Assembly (NCBI GenBank): GCA_034660735.1
Contig: JAYEJQ010000014.1
Span: 1 to 25,422, forward strand
DNA length: 25,422 nt
DNA from: JAGLTA01 sp034660735
GTDB lineage: Bacteria; Patescibacteriota; Patescibacteriia; JAACEG01
Direction: 5' to 3'
The notes under the pieces: model-generated
The model's database searches: none
Told to the model about the DNA's origin: nothing
The model's input: only the letters and a program-made list of their open reading frames with translations
Part shown: positions 7,649 through 13,433 of the stretch, piece after piece
How the letters are laid out: every line of letters begins with the position of its first letter
How positions within the stretch are numbered: position 1 is the first letter of the stretch
Translations under genes and position numbers: made by a program

Positions 7649-7657
7649 TGGTATAAT
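7649..7657 (+). promoter_or_regulatory. Extended -10 promoter of pilin P3
   Basis: TGG followed by a perfect TATAAT (TATAAT at 7652-7657) forms an extended -10 element. The -35 region at the proper distance (about 7629-7634, inside the end of P2) is poor, as is common when the TGn element is present. Start near 7664 gives a leader of about 130 nt before P3, by far the longest in the cluster. Confidence 0.6.
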
Positions 7658-7675
7658 AATTAAAATATTAAAATA

Positions 7676-7767
7676 TATAAACATTGAAGCATATAAATCG
7701 CCATATTCAAAACATTAAAAAAATAAATCAAGATTTGTTTAAATGTTTATGTGCTTAAATATTTATA
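7676..7767 (+). promoter_or_regulatory. Long stem-loop in the P3 mRNA leader
   Basis: Positions 7676-7697 and 7746-7767 are inverted copies of each other, 22 nt with 19 identities; one difference gives a G-U pair in RNA. The loop is about 48 nt, A-rich. The stem ends 9 nt before the Shine-Dalgarno region and does not include it, so it would more naturally protect the mRNA 5' end or present the ribosome site than hide it. Confidence 0.55.
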
Positions 7768-7777
7768 TGTTATATAG

Positions 7778-7788
7778 AAAGGTGGTGA
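7778..7788 (+). promoter_or_regulatory. Strong Shine-Dalgarno site of pilin P3
   Basis: GAAAGGTGGTGA matches the anti-Shine-Dalgarno complement AAGGAGGTGA with one mismatch and sits 6-7 nt before the ATG at 7795. No other gene in this window has a comparable site, which suggests unusually strong translation of P3. Confidence 0.8.
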
Positions 7789-7794
7789 AAAAAA

Positions 7795-8151
7795 ATGAAA
7801 AAATTAATTTCCTTTGTTTTGATTAGCATTTTTTGTTTTTCAATGTGCGCTTCAGTCGCCATGGCTCAAACTTACGGATTGGAATATTCTTCTATTATGG
7901 AATTAGGAACTCGCGGTTTAAGGCAGATGATTTTCACTGTTATTAATATTATTTTAGGATTTTTGGGTGTTTTGGCTATCGTTATTGTTCTAATAGGCGG
8001 ATTTAAATGGATGACTTCAGGCGGTTCAGAAGAAAAAATCGGAGAAGCGCGTCAGATGATTATTGCTGGTATTGTCGGTTTAGCTATTGTATTGGCAGCT
8101 TACGCAATCGCTCAGTTTGTTGTTGTAAGTCTTGTTAACGCTACTAATTAA
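7795..8151 (+). CDS. Pilin-like protein P3, probable major subunit
   Basis: The 118-residue protein has a textbook signal peptide (1-24, MKKLIS... with cleavage after AMA, leaving Q25), helix 1 (about 46-68), loop KWMTSGGSEEKIGEAR (71-86) and helix 2 (about 88-110). It has the shortest and cleanest VirB2-like form of the eight and keeps the GGSEEKI loop, though with I-GGFKWM in place of YGGFLWM. It is a single-gene unit with its own extended -10 promoter, a structured leader, a strong Shine-Dalgarno site and stable hairpins after the stop. That expression set-up suggests the abundant structural pilin (inference). Relation to true conjugative or secretion pilins is by layout and sequence pattern only. 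Confidence 0.82.
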   Translation: MKKLISFVLISIFCFSMCASVAMAQTYGLEYSSIMELGTRGLRQMIFTVINIILGFLGVLAIVIVLIGGFKWMTSGGSEEKIGEARQMIIAGIVGLAIVLAAYAIAQFVVVSLVNATN

Positions 8152-8172
8152 AATTACTCCATTATACAAATT

Positions 8173-8237
8173 GGCAGAGATTTTATCTCTGCCTAAATAA
8201 CGAGATTGGATATATTGTTATTTAGACAGAGATAAAA
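8173..8237 (+). promoter_or_regulatory. Overlapping, mutually exclusive hairpins downstream of P3
   Basis: Hairpin A: GGCAGAGA (8173-8180) pairs with TCTCTGCC (8186-8193) around a 5-nt loop. Hairpin B: 8181-8201 pairs with 8217-8237 over 21 positions with one mismatch, around a 15-nt loop. The two share 8186-8193 and so exclude each other. Neither ends in a proper T run. They could protect the 3' end of the P3 mRNA, or act as a switch or weak terminator for read-through toward P4. Confidence 0.6.
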
Positions 8238-8340
8238 TAAAGTATAAAAACCCAAAAAGTAATTGTGGATATAAAATTTATAATCACCAATCAATTTTGA
8301 GTATTCAATTGTTGTTTTTATTTTCTTTGAATTACAAAAT

Positions 8341-8491
8341 ATTGTCATCCTGAATTTATTTCAGGATCTGTGCTTGTTGTTAATCGAATATTACTCAGCA
8401 AAATATACTATGATATTTAAAATTTTGACAAGCTTAATCATAATATAATTAATAATAATGACAGATCCTGAAATAAATTCAGGATGACAAT
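8341..8491. repeat. MITE/BIME-like element with 31-bp perfect inverted ends
   Basis: Positions 8341-8371 and 8461-8491 are exact reverse complements over 31 nt. Each arm is itself a palindrome, CCTGAA TTTAT TTCAGG, flanked by GTCAT and ATCTGT, so each can fold alone or the two can pair across an 89-nt AT-rich centre. The outer sequence TCATCCTG is shared with the palindrome at 9126-9165. No coding capacity and no clear target duplication. Probably a non-autonomous mobile or REP-type repeat. Confidence 0.8.
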
Positions 8492-8574
8492 TTGGAAAAT
8501 TTAAAATTACAATAATATTTTGAACTATTTCGTAATTCAAAATACTTTTTTATTTTTAGTTTTTAATTTTTACC

Positions 8575-8967
8575 ATGTTTTGTTTTAAAAAAAAATCGCT
8601 TTTAATTATATTGTCAATTTTACTATTGGCAAATTTTGTTATGGTAGGCGCGAATGCTTTTAATTCTGGATTAAATAAAACCGCTGAAACAGCTGGTTTA
8701 ATAAATAAAGATGCTACTAATATACCAAACATACAAGAAACCATCGGGCAAATAATCGGAATTATTTTATCGTTTCTGGGAATAATCTTTTTTGTCTTAG
8801 TTATTTACGGCGGATTTTTATGGATGACAGCGGCTGGTAGCGAAGAACAGGTCGGCAAGGCTAAAAAAATTATTACCTACGCGGCTATCGGGATTATTAT
8901 TATATTATCAGCATATGTGATAACCAACTTTATCACTACCGAATTTACTAAAATAGTAGTGCCTTAA
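8575..8967 (+). CDS. Pilin-like protein P4 (VirB2/TrbC-type)
   Basis: The 130-residue protein has a signal peptide 1-28 (MFCFKKKSLL..., cleavage after ANA), a mature polar N-terminus (29-56, NKTAETAGLINKDATN), helix 1 (about 57-83, ending VIYGGFLWMTA), loop AGSEEQVGKAKK and helix 2 (about 99-120), with a short tail. From here on the paralogues resemble one another more closely: YGGFLWMTA-x-G-x-[ED]EQVGKA[KR]KII. The 24 nt coding for the turn (8806-8829) are identical to those in P7 and P8. P4 stands alone between two palindromic repeats; no Shine-Dalgarno site is seen before its ATG. Confidence 0.8.
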   Translation: MFCFKKKSLLIILSILLLANFVMVGANAFNSGLNKTAETAGLINKDATNIPNIQETIGQIIGIILSFLGIIFFVLVIYGGFLWMTAAGSEEQVGKAKKIITYAAIGIIIILSAYVITNFITTEFTKIVVP

Positions 8968-9125
8968 GCTGGGTAATTTCATAAATTGCTAAATTCTAAT
9001 AATTTTAAAAAGAAACAAAATTAACCTTTTATAATTTTATATTAAAATGATTATTTTAAATAAAATATTAAAAGATAAATTCCGAATTATTATGGATTAC
9101 GAAATATCATTCTAATTACCGCCTA

Positions 9126-9165
9126 TCATCCTGCCACGCTGCTCGCGAGCGGCGGGGCAGGATGA
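9126..9165. repeat. REP-like GC-rich palindrome between P4 and P5
   Basis: A 40-nt palindrome: TCATCCTGCC (9126-9135) pairs with GGCAGGATGA (9156-9165), then CGC/GCG, then GCTCG/CGAGC at the centre, with two single mismatches. It is far richer in GC than its surroundings. The outer TCATCCTG is shared with the element at 8341-8491, and the centre CTCGCGAG also occurs in the MITE-like element at 2803-2810. It could act as a transcription barrier or mRNA stabiliser between P4 and P5. Confidence 0.75.
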
Positions 9166-9233
9166 CAACTTACAAGAAAACTGCAAATTCTTAATATTTT
9201 AATTTTTGCATTTTGATTTTTGACTTATTTTTT

Positions 9234-9644
9234 ATGTTTAAAAAAATACTTTTACTCACAATAATATTTTTATCTATTTTTAGTTTGCAATGCGCTGCCA
9301 CAACTACAGCAGATAAAGCAAAACCGCTTAATTTATCTAATTCCTCTGGATTTTTAAACACAGCTGTTGAAGAAGCAGGATATGATCCTACAAAAAAAGA
9401 CATTGACCCGATTATCGCGCGCATAATTAAAATTTGGCTTAGCGTTTTTGGAATAGTCTTTTTGGTTTTAATAATCTATGGCGGATTTATTTGGATGACG
9501 GCTGGAGGCAGTGAAGAAAAAATCATAAAAGCAAAACAAATAATAATCAATTCCTCTATAGGTCTAGCAATCGTAATGATGGCTTATGCCATTACTTGGT
9601 TTATTGTCTATCAGTTAAGCGAAGCGACAGGATTTGAACAATAA
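9234..9644 (+). CDS. Pilin-like protein P5 (VirB2/TrbC-type)
   Basis: The frame is open from a TTG at 9213, but the ATG at 9234 gives a normal signal peptide (MFKKILLLTIIFLSIFSLQCAA) and is preferred; the product is 136 residues. The mature N-terminus is polar (DKAKPLNLSNSSGFLNTAVEEAGYDPTKK), then helix 1 (about 60-88), loop TAGGSEEKIIKAKQ and helix 2 (about 103-126), ending YQLSEATGFEQ. The end is nearly the same as that of P6 (YQLGKATGFE), pointing to recent duplication. Cys20 in LQC is a poor lipobox, so cleavage by signal peptidase I is more likely. It is the first gene of the P5-P8 block, which ends at the terminator 10982-11016. Confidence 0.8.
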   Translation: MFKKILLLTIIFLSIFSLQCAATTTADKAKPLNLSNSSGFLNTAVEEAGYDPTKKDIDPIIARIIKIWLSVFGIVFLVLIIYGGFIWMTAGGSEEKIIKAKQIIINSSIGLAIVMMAYAITWFIVYQLSEATGFEQ

Positions 9645-9651
9645 TATAAAA

Positions 9652-10065
9652 ATGAAAATAAAAAAAATGCGATCCAAAATAAAATATCTTGCCTTAATAT
9701 TGCTATTTTATCTATTCTCTTTTTCTGTTTATGCCCAAACTATGAAAGAAAGATTAAAAAAATTAGGAACAGGCGAAGGCGGACTTGGCTATAAAGAAAT
9801 AAATGAAGAATATTACTTTGCCGATACGGTTGGATCTATTATAAAAGTTGTTCTCGGATTTTTAGGCGTTATTTTTGTTATCTTGATTATATACGGCGGA
9901 TTTTTATGGATGACTGCGCAAGGCAACGATGAACAGGTCGGAAAAGCCCGCAAAATTATCGTTAATTCATCCCTTGGTCTGGCAATTATAATGCTGGCAT
10001 ATTTAATAACTTGGTTCGTTATTTATCAATTAGGCAAGGCGACTGGATTTGAAACAGGATTATAA
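9652..10065 (+). CDS. Pilin-like protein P6 (VirB2/TrbC-type)
   Basis: A TTG at 9634 would overlap P5; the ATG at 9652, 7 nt after the P5 stop, gives a 137-residue protein with a Lys/Arg-rich n-region and a signal peptide cleaved after VYA (residue 28). The mature N-terminus is basic and amphipathic (QTMKERLKKLGTGEGG), then helix 1 (about 59-87), loop TAQGNDEQVGKARK and helix 2 (about 103-126), ending ATGFETGL. Over 9869-9914 it matches P8 (10774-10819) at 45 of 46 nt, closer than it matches its neighbour P7, which suggests gene conversion. Likely translated from the P5-P8 mRNA. Confidence 0.8.
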   Translation: MKIKKMRSKIKYLALILLFYLFSFSVYAQTMKERLKKLGTGEGGLGYKEINEEYYFADTVGSIIKVVLGFLGVIFVILIIYGGFLWMTAQGNDEQVGKARKIIVNSSLGLAIIMLAYLITWFVIYQLGKATGFETGL

Positions 10066-10076
10066 TAAAAAAATTT

Positions 10077-10478
10077 ATGTCTTATATTTTTTCAAAACGA
10101 GGTATATTGATTTTTAGCGTTTTTTTATATTTACTGCTTTTTGCCGCTACTCCAATTTTAGCGCAAACCAGCGCGGGCGATTTATTGGAGCGACTGCGCC
10201 AAAAAGCAGGATACGAAAAAGCGTTTGAAGAGGAGGAAAGTATTTTTATCGCTATAGGAAAAATAATAAACATCTTTCTCTCGTTTTTAGGAATTGTGTT
10301 TGTTGTTTTAACAATCTACGGCGGATTTTTATGGATGACAGCGCAGGGGAACGACGAACAAGTCGGAACAGCGCGAAAAATAATAATAAGATCAGCGATT
10401 GGCTTGGCTATTATATTAGCCGCGTACACCATAACATGGTTTGTGATGGAACAATTATCATCAGCGATAGATGTATAA
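10077..10478 (+). CDS. Pilin-like protein P7 (VirB2/TrbC-type)
   Basis: The 133-residue protein has a signal peptide cleaved after ILA (residue 29), a mature N-terminus with alternating charged and hydrophobic residues (TSAGDLLERLRQKAGYEKAFEEEES), helix 1 (about 57-87), loop TAQGNDEQVGTARK and helix 2 (about 103-126). The YGGFLWMTAQGNDEQVG segment falls at the same residue (81) as in P6, so the two are aligned without gaps over most of their length. It begins 11 nt after P6 and 12 nt before P8. The exposed mature N-terminus is where the paralogues differ most. Confidence 0.8.
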   Translation: MSYIFSKRGILIFSVFLYLLLFAATPILAQTSAGDLLERLRQKAGYEKAFEEEESIFIAIGKIINIFLSFLGIVFVVLTIYGGFLWMTAQGNDEQVGTARKIIIRSAIGLAIILAAYTITWFVMEQLSSAIDV

Positions 10479-10490
10479 TAAAAAATCAAA

Positions 10491-10955
10491 ATGCAAAAAT
10501 CAAAATGCAAAAATGTAATTAAAAATTTAAATAAATTTTTTAACTGTAATAAAATTAATGTTATTATATTTTGTTTTTTAATTTTATTTATAAGCAGTTT
10601 TTTTATATTTAATTTAGTTGAAGCAAAATTATTTGATTCTGGCAGCCCTGCTAAAAAATATCTAAAATTAATCGGCGAACATGGCTACGAAGAGACATCC
10701 TCGCTCGGTCCTGATGTTTCTCTTAAAAGAGGGATTTATAGAATTTTAAATATTTCCTTAACATTTGTAGGAATTATTTTTGTTATCTTGATTATTTACG
10801 GCGGATTTTTATGGATGACATCTCAAGGGAATGACGATCAGGTCGGAAAAGCGCGAACAATAATAATAAGATCATCTATCGGCTTATTGATTGTTTTGGC
10901 GTCTCTATCAATCGCATGGTTTGCGCTTAGATCTATCATTGACGCGACAACTTAA
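10491..10955 (+). CDS. Pilin-like protein P8 (VirB2/TrbC-type)
   Basis: The last and longest paralogue, 154 residues, because about 22 Lys/Asn-rich residues precede the signal hydrophobic core (23-42). Cleavage is likely after VEA (45). The mature N-terminus KLFDSGSPAKKYLKLIGEHGYEETSS is followed by helix 1 (about 82-108), loop TSQGNDDQVGKART and helix 2 (about 125-147). The start ATG at 10491 lies within a repeated motif (TCAAAATGCAAAA, 10486-10498, repeated at 10500-10512), so the extra N-terminus may come from repeat insertion. No better downstream start is seen before the hydrophobic core. The operon terminator follows 26 nt after the stop. Confidence 0.78.
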   Translation: MQKSKCKNVIKNLNKFFNCNKINVIIFCFLILFISSFFIFNLVEAKLFDSGSPAKKYLKLIGEHGYEETSSLGPDVSLKRGIYRILNISLTFVGIIFVILIIYGGFLWMTSQGNDDQVGKARTIIIRSSIGLLIVLASLSIAWFALRSIIDATT

Positions 10956-10981
10956 AAACCAATAACTTATAAAATAACGGG

Positions 10982-11016
10982 AAGCCCGATCTTTTTAGCA
11001 AAGATCGGGCTTTTAT
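10982..11016 (+). terminator. Strong rho-independent terminator of the pilin cluster
   Basis: AAGCCCGATCTTT (10982-10994) pairs perfectly with AAAGATCGGGCTT (11000-11012) around the loop ttagc, followed by TTTAT. It is the only classical GC-rich terminator in this part of the window and closes the P5-P8 block. The next gene starts only 5 nt later, so its transcription must come from read-through or an unusually placed promoter. Confidence 0.92.
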
Positions 11017-11021
11017 AAAAT

Positions 11022-13393
11022 ATGTTTAAAAAAATTATTTCTAAAAATACCAACAAACTGTTATTAGGAATTATTATTTTATACACTCTATTTTTTAGCG
11101 CGATATCAATTTGGAAATATGACAACTTTTTATATAACGGGCTTGATTTGGCTATATTCAACCAAGTCTTTTTTAATACCGCGAACGGAAATCTATTTGG
11201 TCTCACGATTCACCCGCATTCTTATTTAGGCGACCATTTCGCGCCAATTATTCTTCTGTTAGCCCCTATATATTCCCTATTCAATTCCGCAAAATTTCTA
11301 TTAGCGCTGCAAAGCTTAATTTTGGCTCTATCCGCTTTTCCGTTTTACCTAATCGCTAAAAATATTTTTAAAAACAACAGATCGCTCGCCCTGATTCTAT
11401 CTATTATATTCTTATTAAATCCAATTCTTTGGAATATCAATCTTTTTGATTTTCATATTTTGCCGTTCGCTGTTTTTTTTCTGCTTTTCGCTTTCTATTT
11501 TTATCAACAAAAAAAATTTATAATTTTTGCAATTTCTCTGTTGTTAGCTTTGAGCGTCCGCGAGGATGTTAGTCTTGTCGTTTTTATGTTTAGTATCTTG
11601 CCTATAATAGATTATTTGAAAAAACGCAAAAACGCTTCTGCTCTCCCATTATTAAAGGAAAAATATTCTAAAAATCCACCACTTATAAGGGGAATTAAGA
11701 GAGTTATTAAATCAAAATGGTTTCTTTTTCCTTTGATTATATCTATTTTTTGGTTTTTTACCGCTATAAAAATAGGATCATATTTCAATCCAGATAGCAG
11801 TTATAAATTTTTAATCTATTATCAATGGATTGGCGCAAGCGAAAATTTAATAGAGCTGATATTTAACATTTTAAAGCATCCTATAAAAATTATTATTCAT
11901 CTATTCACTTTGGGAAATTTAGGAATGATTTTCGCGTTCGCGCTGCCGTTCGCGTTTTTGATTTTTTTCTCTAAAAAATATCTATTCTTAGCAATTGGTC
12001 CGTTTATACAAATAGTATTAGGGGCGCCTGGCGGAGGAAATTTTATATTCCAAAGCCATTATGCTTCTCTGTTTCTGCCTGCGTTAGCGATAAGTTTTTT
12101 ATACGGATTAAGAAATTTTTTGAAATTCAGAAAAATAAAAATTAATGAATATCAAAATTCAAATAAATTAAATAACAAAAATTCGCTTTTAAAAATAATA
12201 ATTAATGATAAAATAATACTTTTAATATTTTTTACAGTAGCGATAATTTATGCCAATCTATCCTTAGGTCCCGCAATCGGATTTAACGAAATAGGCAAAA
12301 ATAATTTAAAAAACAAAAAAAATATCAGCCAAATAATGGTTGATAAAATTTCATCAAATGCTTCGGTGGCAACTACTTACAATTTTCTTCCTAATTTATC
12401 AAACAGAAAAAAAATCTATTCTATGCATTATATTTTTCTCGGAAAAAAACAATTTTCAGAGCAAGATTACACATTGCCGAACGACATTGATTATTATCTG
12501 ATTAACTTTTCAGATATAATTACTTATCAATTACAAATGGAAAACAGCAAACTTTATGGCGAACAATACAAAACAGGAGACAACCGCCTGCGAAAAAATT
12601 TAAAAAAATACGGAATTGTTGAAATTATTGATGACACTGTCTTATTTAAAAAAAATCATCAAAGCGATAAAAATTTAATTAAAATTTTCAACAAAAATAA
12701 ATTTGCGACGGACGGCAAATTTATATTAAAACAAACTAACTTGGATAATAAAATCCTATTTTTAGGATATCAACAAAACGAACAAAAAGCATTTAATAAT
12801 TTCGCCCTAACGGGCGACCGCCAGTTAGGGTGGCATTATTCGCTTTTCTGGCAAACAATTCAAAACTTAGATAAAAATTATCAGTTACAATTAGAAATAA
12901 TAGATAATTCAGATGAAATCGTCTGGCAAAAAATTTATCCGCTAGCGTACNNNNNNNNNNNNNNNNNNNNNNNNNNNNNNNNNNNNNNNNNNNNNNNNNN
13001 NNNNNNNNNNNNNNNNNNNNNNNNNNNNNNNNNNNNNNNNNNNNNNNNNNGTTAGGGTGGCATTATTCGCTTTTCTGGCAAACAATTCAAAACTTAGATA
13101 AAAATTATCAGTTACAATTAGAAATAATAGATAATTCAGATGAAATCGTCTGGCAAAAAATTTATCCGCTAGCGTACGGAATTTACCCAACTTCTGAATG
13201 GAAAAAAAACGAAATCATCCAAACAAATTATTGGTTTTTAATTCCTGAAAAATTTTTAAACAACGAATATAATTTACAAATCAGTCTAATAGATATTAAA
13301 AAAGGATATGTAGAATTAGACCGATTAAAAACTGTTGTTGATGTTATCCAACACTATGATCAAATCGGTGAAAAAATAATATTACAAAATTGA
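11022..13393 (+). CDS. DUF2079-type multispanning membrane protein, split by an assembly artefact
   Basis: The N-terminal half shows the DUF2079 pattern: NGLDLAIFNQVFFNTANGNLFG, HPHSYLGDHFAPIILLLAPIY, then FDFHILPF and REDVSL, in a protein with about ten membrane helices and a soluble C-terminal region from about residue 440. DUF2079 proteins resemble GT-C glycosyltransferases; activity here is not shown. The frame runs 643 codons to 12950. After the N gap the same 127 nt are repeated (13051-13177), and from 13178 the frame continues for 71 codons to the TGA at 13391-13393. Merging the copies gives 714 residues; reading through the N run as printed shifts the frame (227 extra nt). Two short palindrome-bearing segments (11643-11702 and 12801-12836) look like repeat-derived in-frame inserts. 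It converges on the minus-strand glycosyltransferase operon. Confidence 0.85.
12824..12950 (+). repeat. 127-nt direct duplication flanking the gap (copy 1; copy 2 at 13051-13177)
   Basis: Identical over 127 nt to 13051-13177. Copy 1 begins exactly at the 3' arm (GTTAGGG) of a palindrome, CCCTAAC (12805-12811) against GTTAGGG (12824-12830), a structure that commonly breaks assembly graphs. Considered an assembly effect, not a biological duplication. Confidence 0.88.
12951..13050. other. Scaffold gap (100 N), probably spurious
   Basis: Exactly 100 N. The 127 nt before it (12824-12950) are identical to the 127 nt after it (13051-13177), the pattern left when two contigs that overlap by an assembler k-mer are scaffolded rather than merged. 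The true sequence probably has one copy and no gap. Confidence 0.88.
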
Positions 13394-13395
13394 AT

Positions 13396-13433
13396 TAAAA
13401 TTTTTTTAAATTATTTTAAATTAAAAAATTTTA
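13396..13433. terminator. Possible AT-only bidirectional terminator between convergent genes
   Basis: TAAAATTTTTTTAA (13396-13409) and TTAAAAAATTTTA (13421-13433) are near-perfect inverted copies (one bulged T), with T runs in both directions. It lies between the DUF2079 stop and the end of the convergent minus-strand operon. Having no GC pairs, the stem is weak, so this is tentative. Confidence 0.35.

Larger units (their letters stand above)
8152..8574 (+). other. 423-nt intergenic region between P3 and P4
   Basis: No gene is seen. It holds the alternative hairpins (8173-8237), an AT-rich spacer with no recognisable element (8238-8340), the 151-bp inverted-repeat element (8341-8491), and an AT-rich region before P4 (8492-8574). 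The last part contains the dispersed motif ATTTCGTAATTC (8527-8538) and a possible but poor promoter (TTGAAC 8520-8525, AATACT 8541-8546, spacing 15). Confidence 0.7.

Noticed and set aside
9213..9233. TTG start for P5 giving seven extra residues
   Set aside because: The ATG at 9234 gives a normal signal peptide; the TTG lies within the inverted TCAAAATGCAAAA motif.
9634..9651. TTG start of P6 overlapping P5
   Set aside because: The ATG at 9652 gives a better n-region and the 7-nt spacing fits the rest of the block.
6851..10955. Pilin array as a CRISPR-like or simple tandem DNA repeat
   Set aside because: Repeats are gene-length, diverged and coding; no short regular repeats and spacers occur anywhere in the window.
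11022..13055. Frameshifted or truncated DUF2079 pseudogene
   Set aside because: The break is fully explained by the assembly gap; the joined 714-codon frame ends normally.
12824..13177. 127-nt direct repeat as a real tandem duplication in the gene
   Set aside because: Its length equals a common assembly k-mer, it flanks a 100-N run exactly, and merging restores a clean frame.
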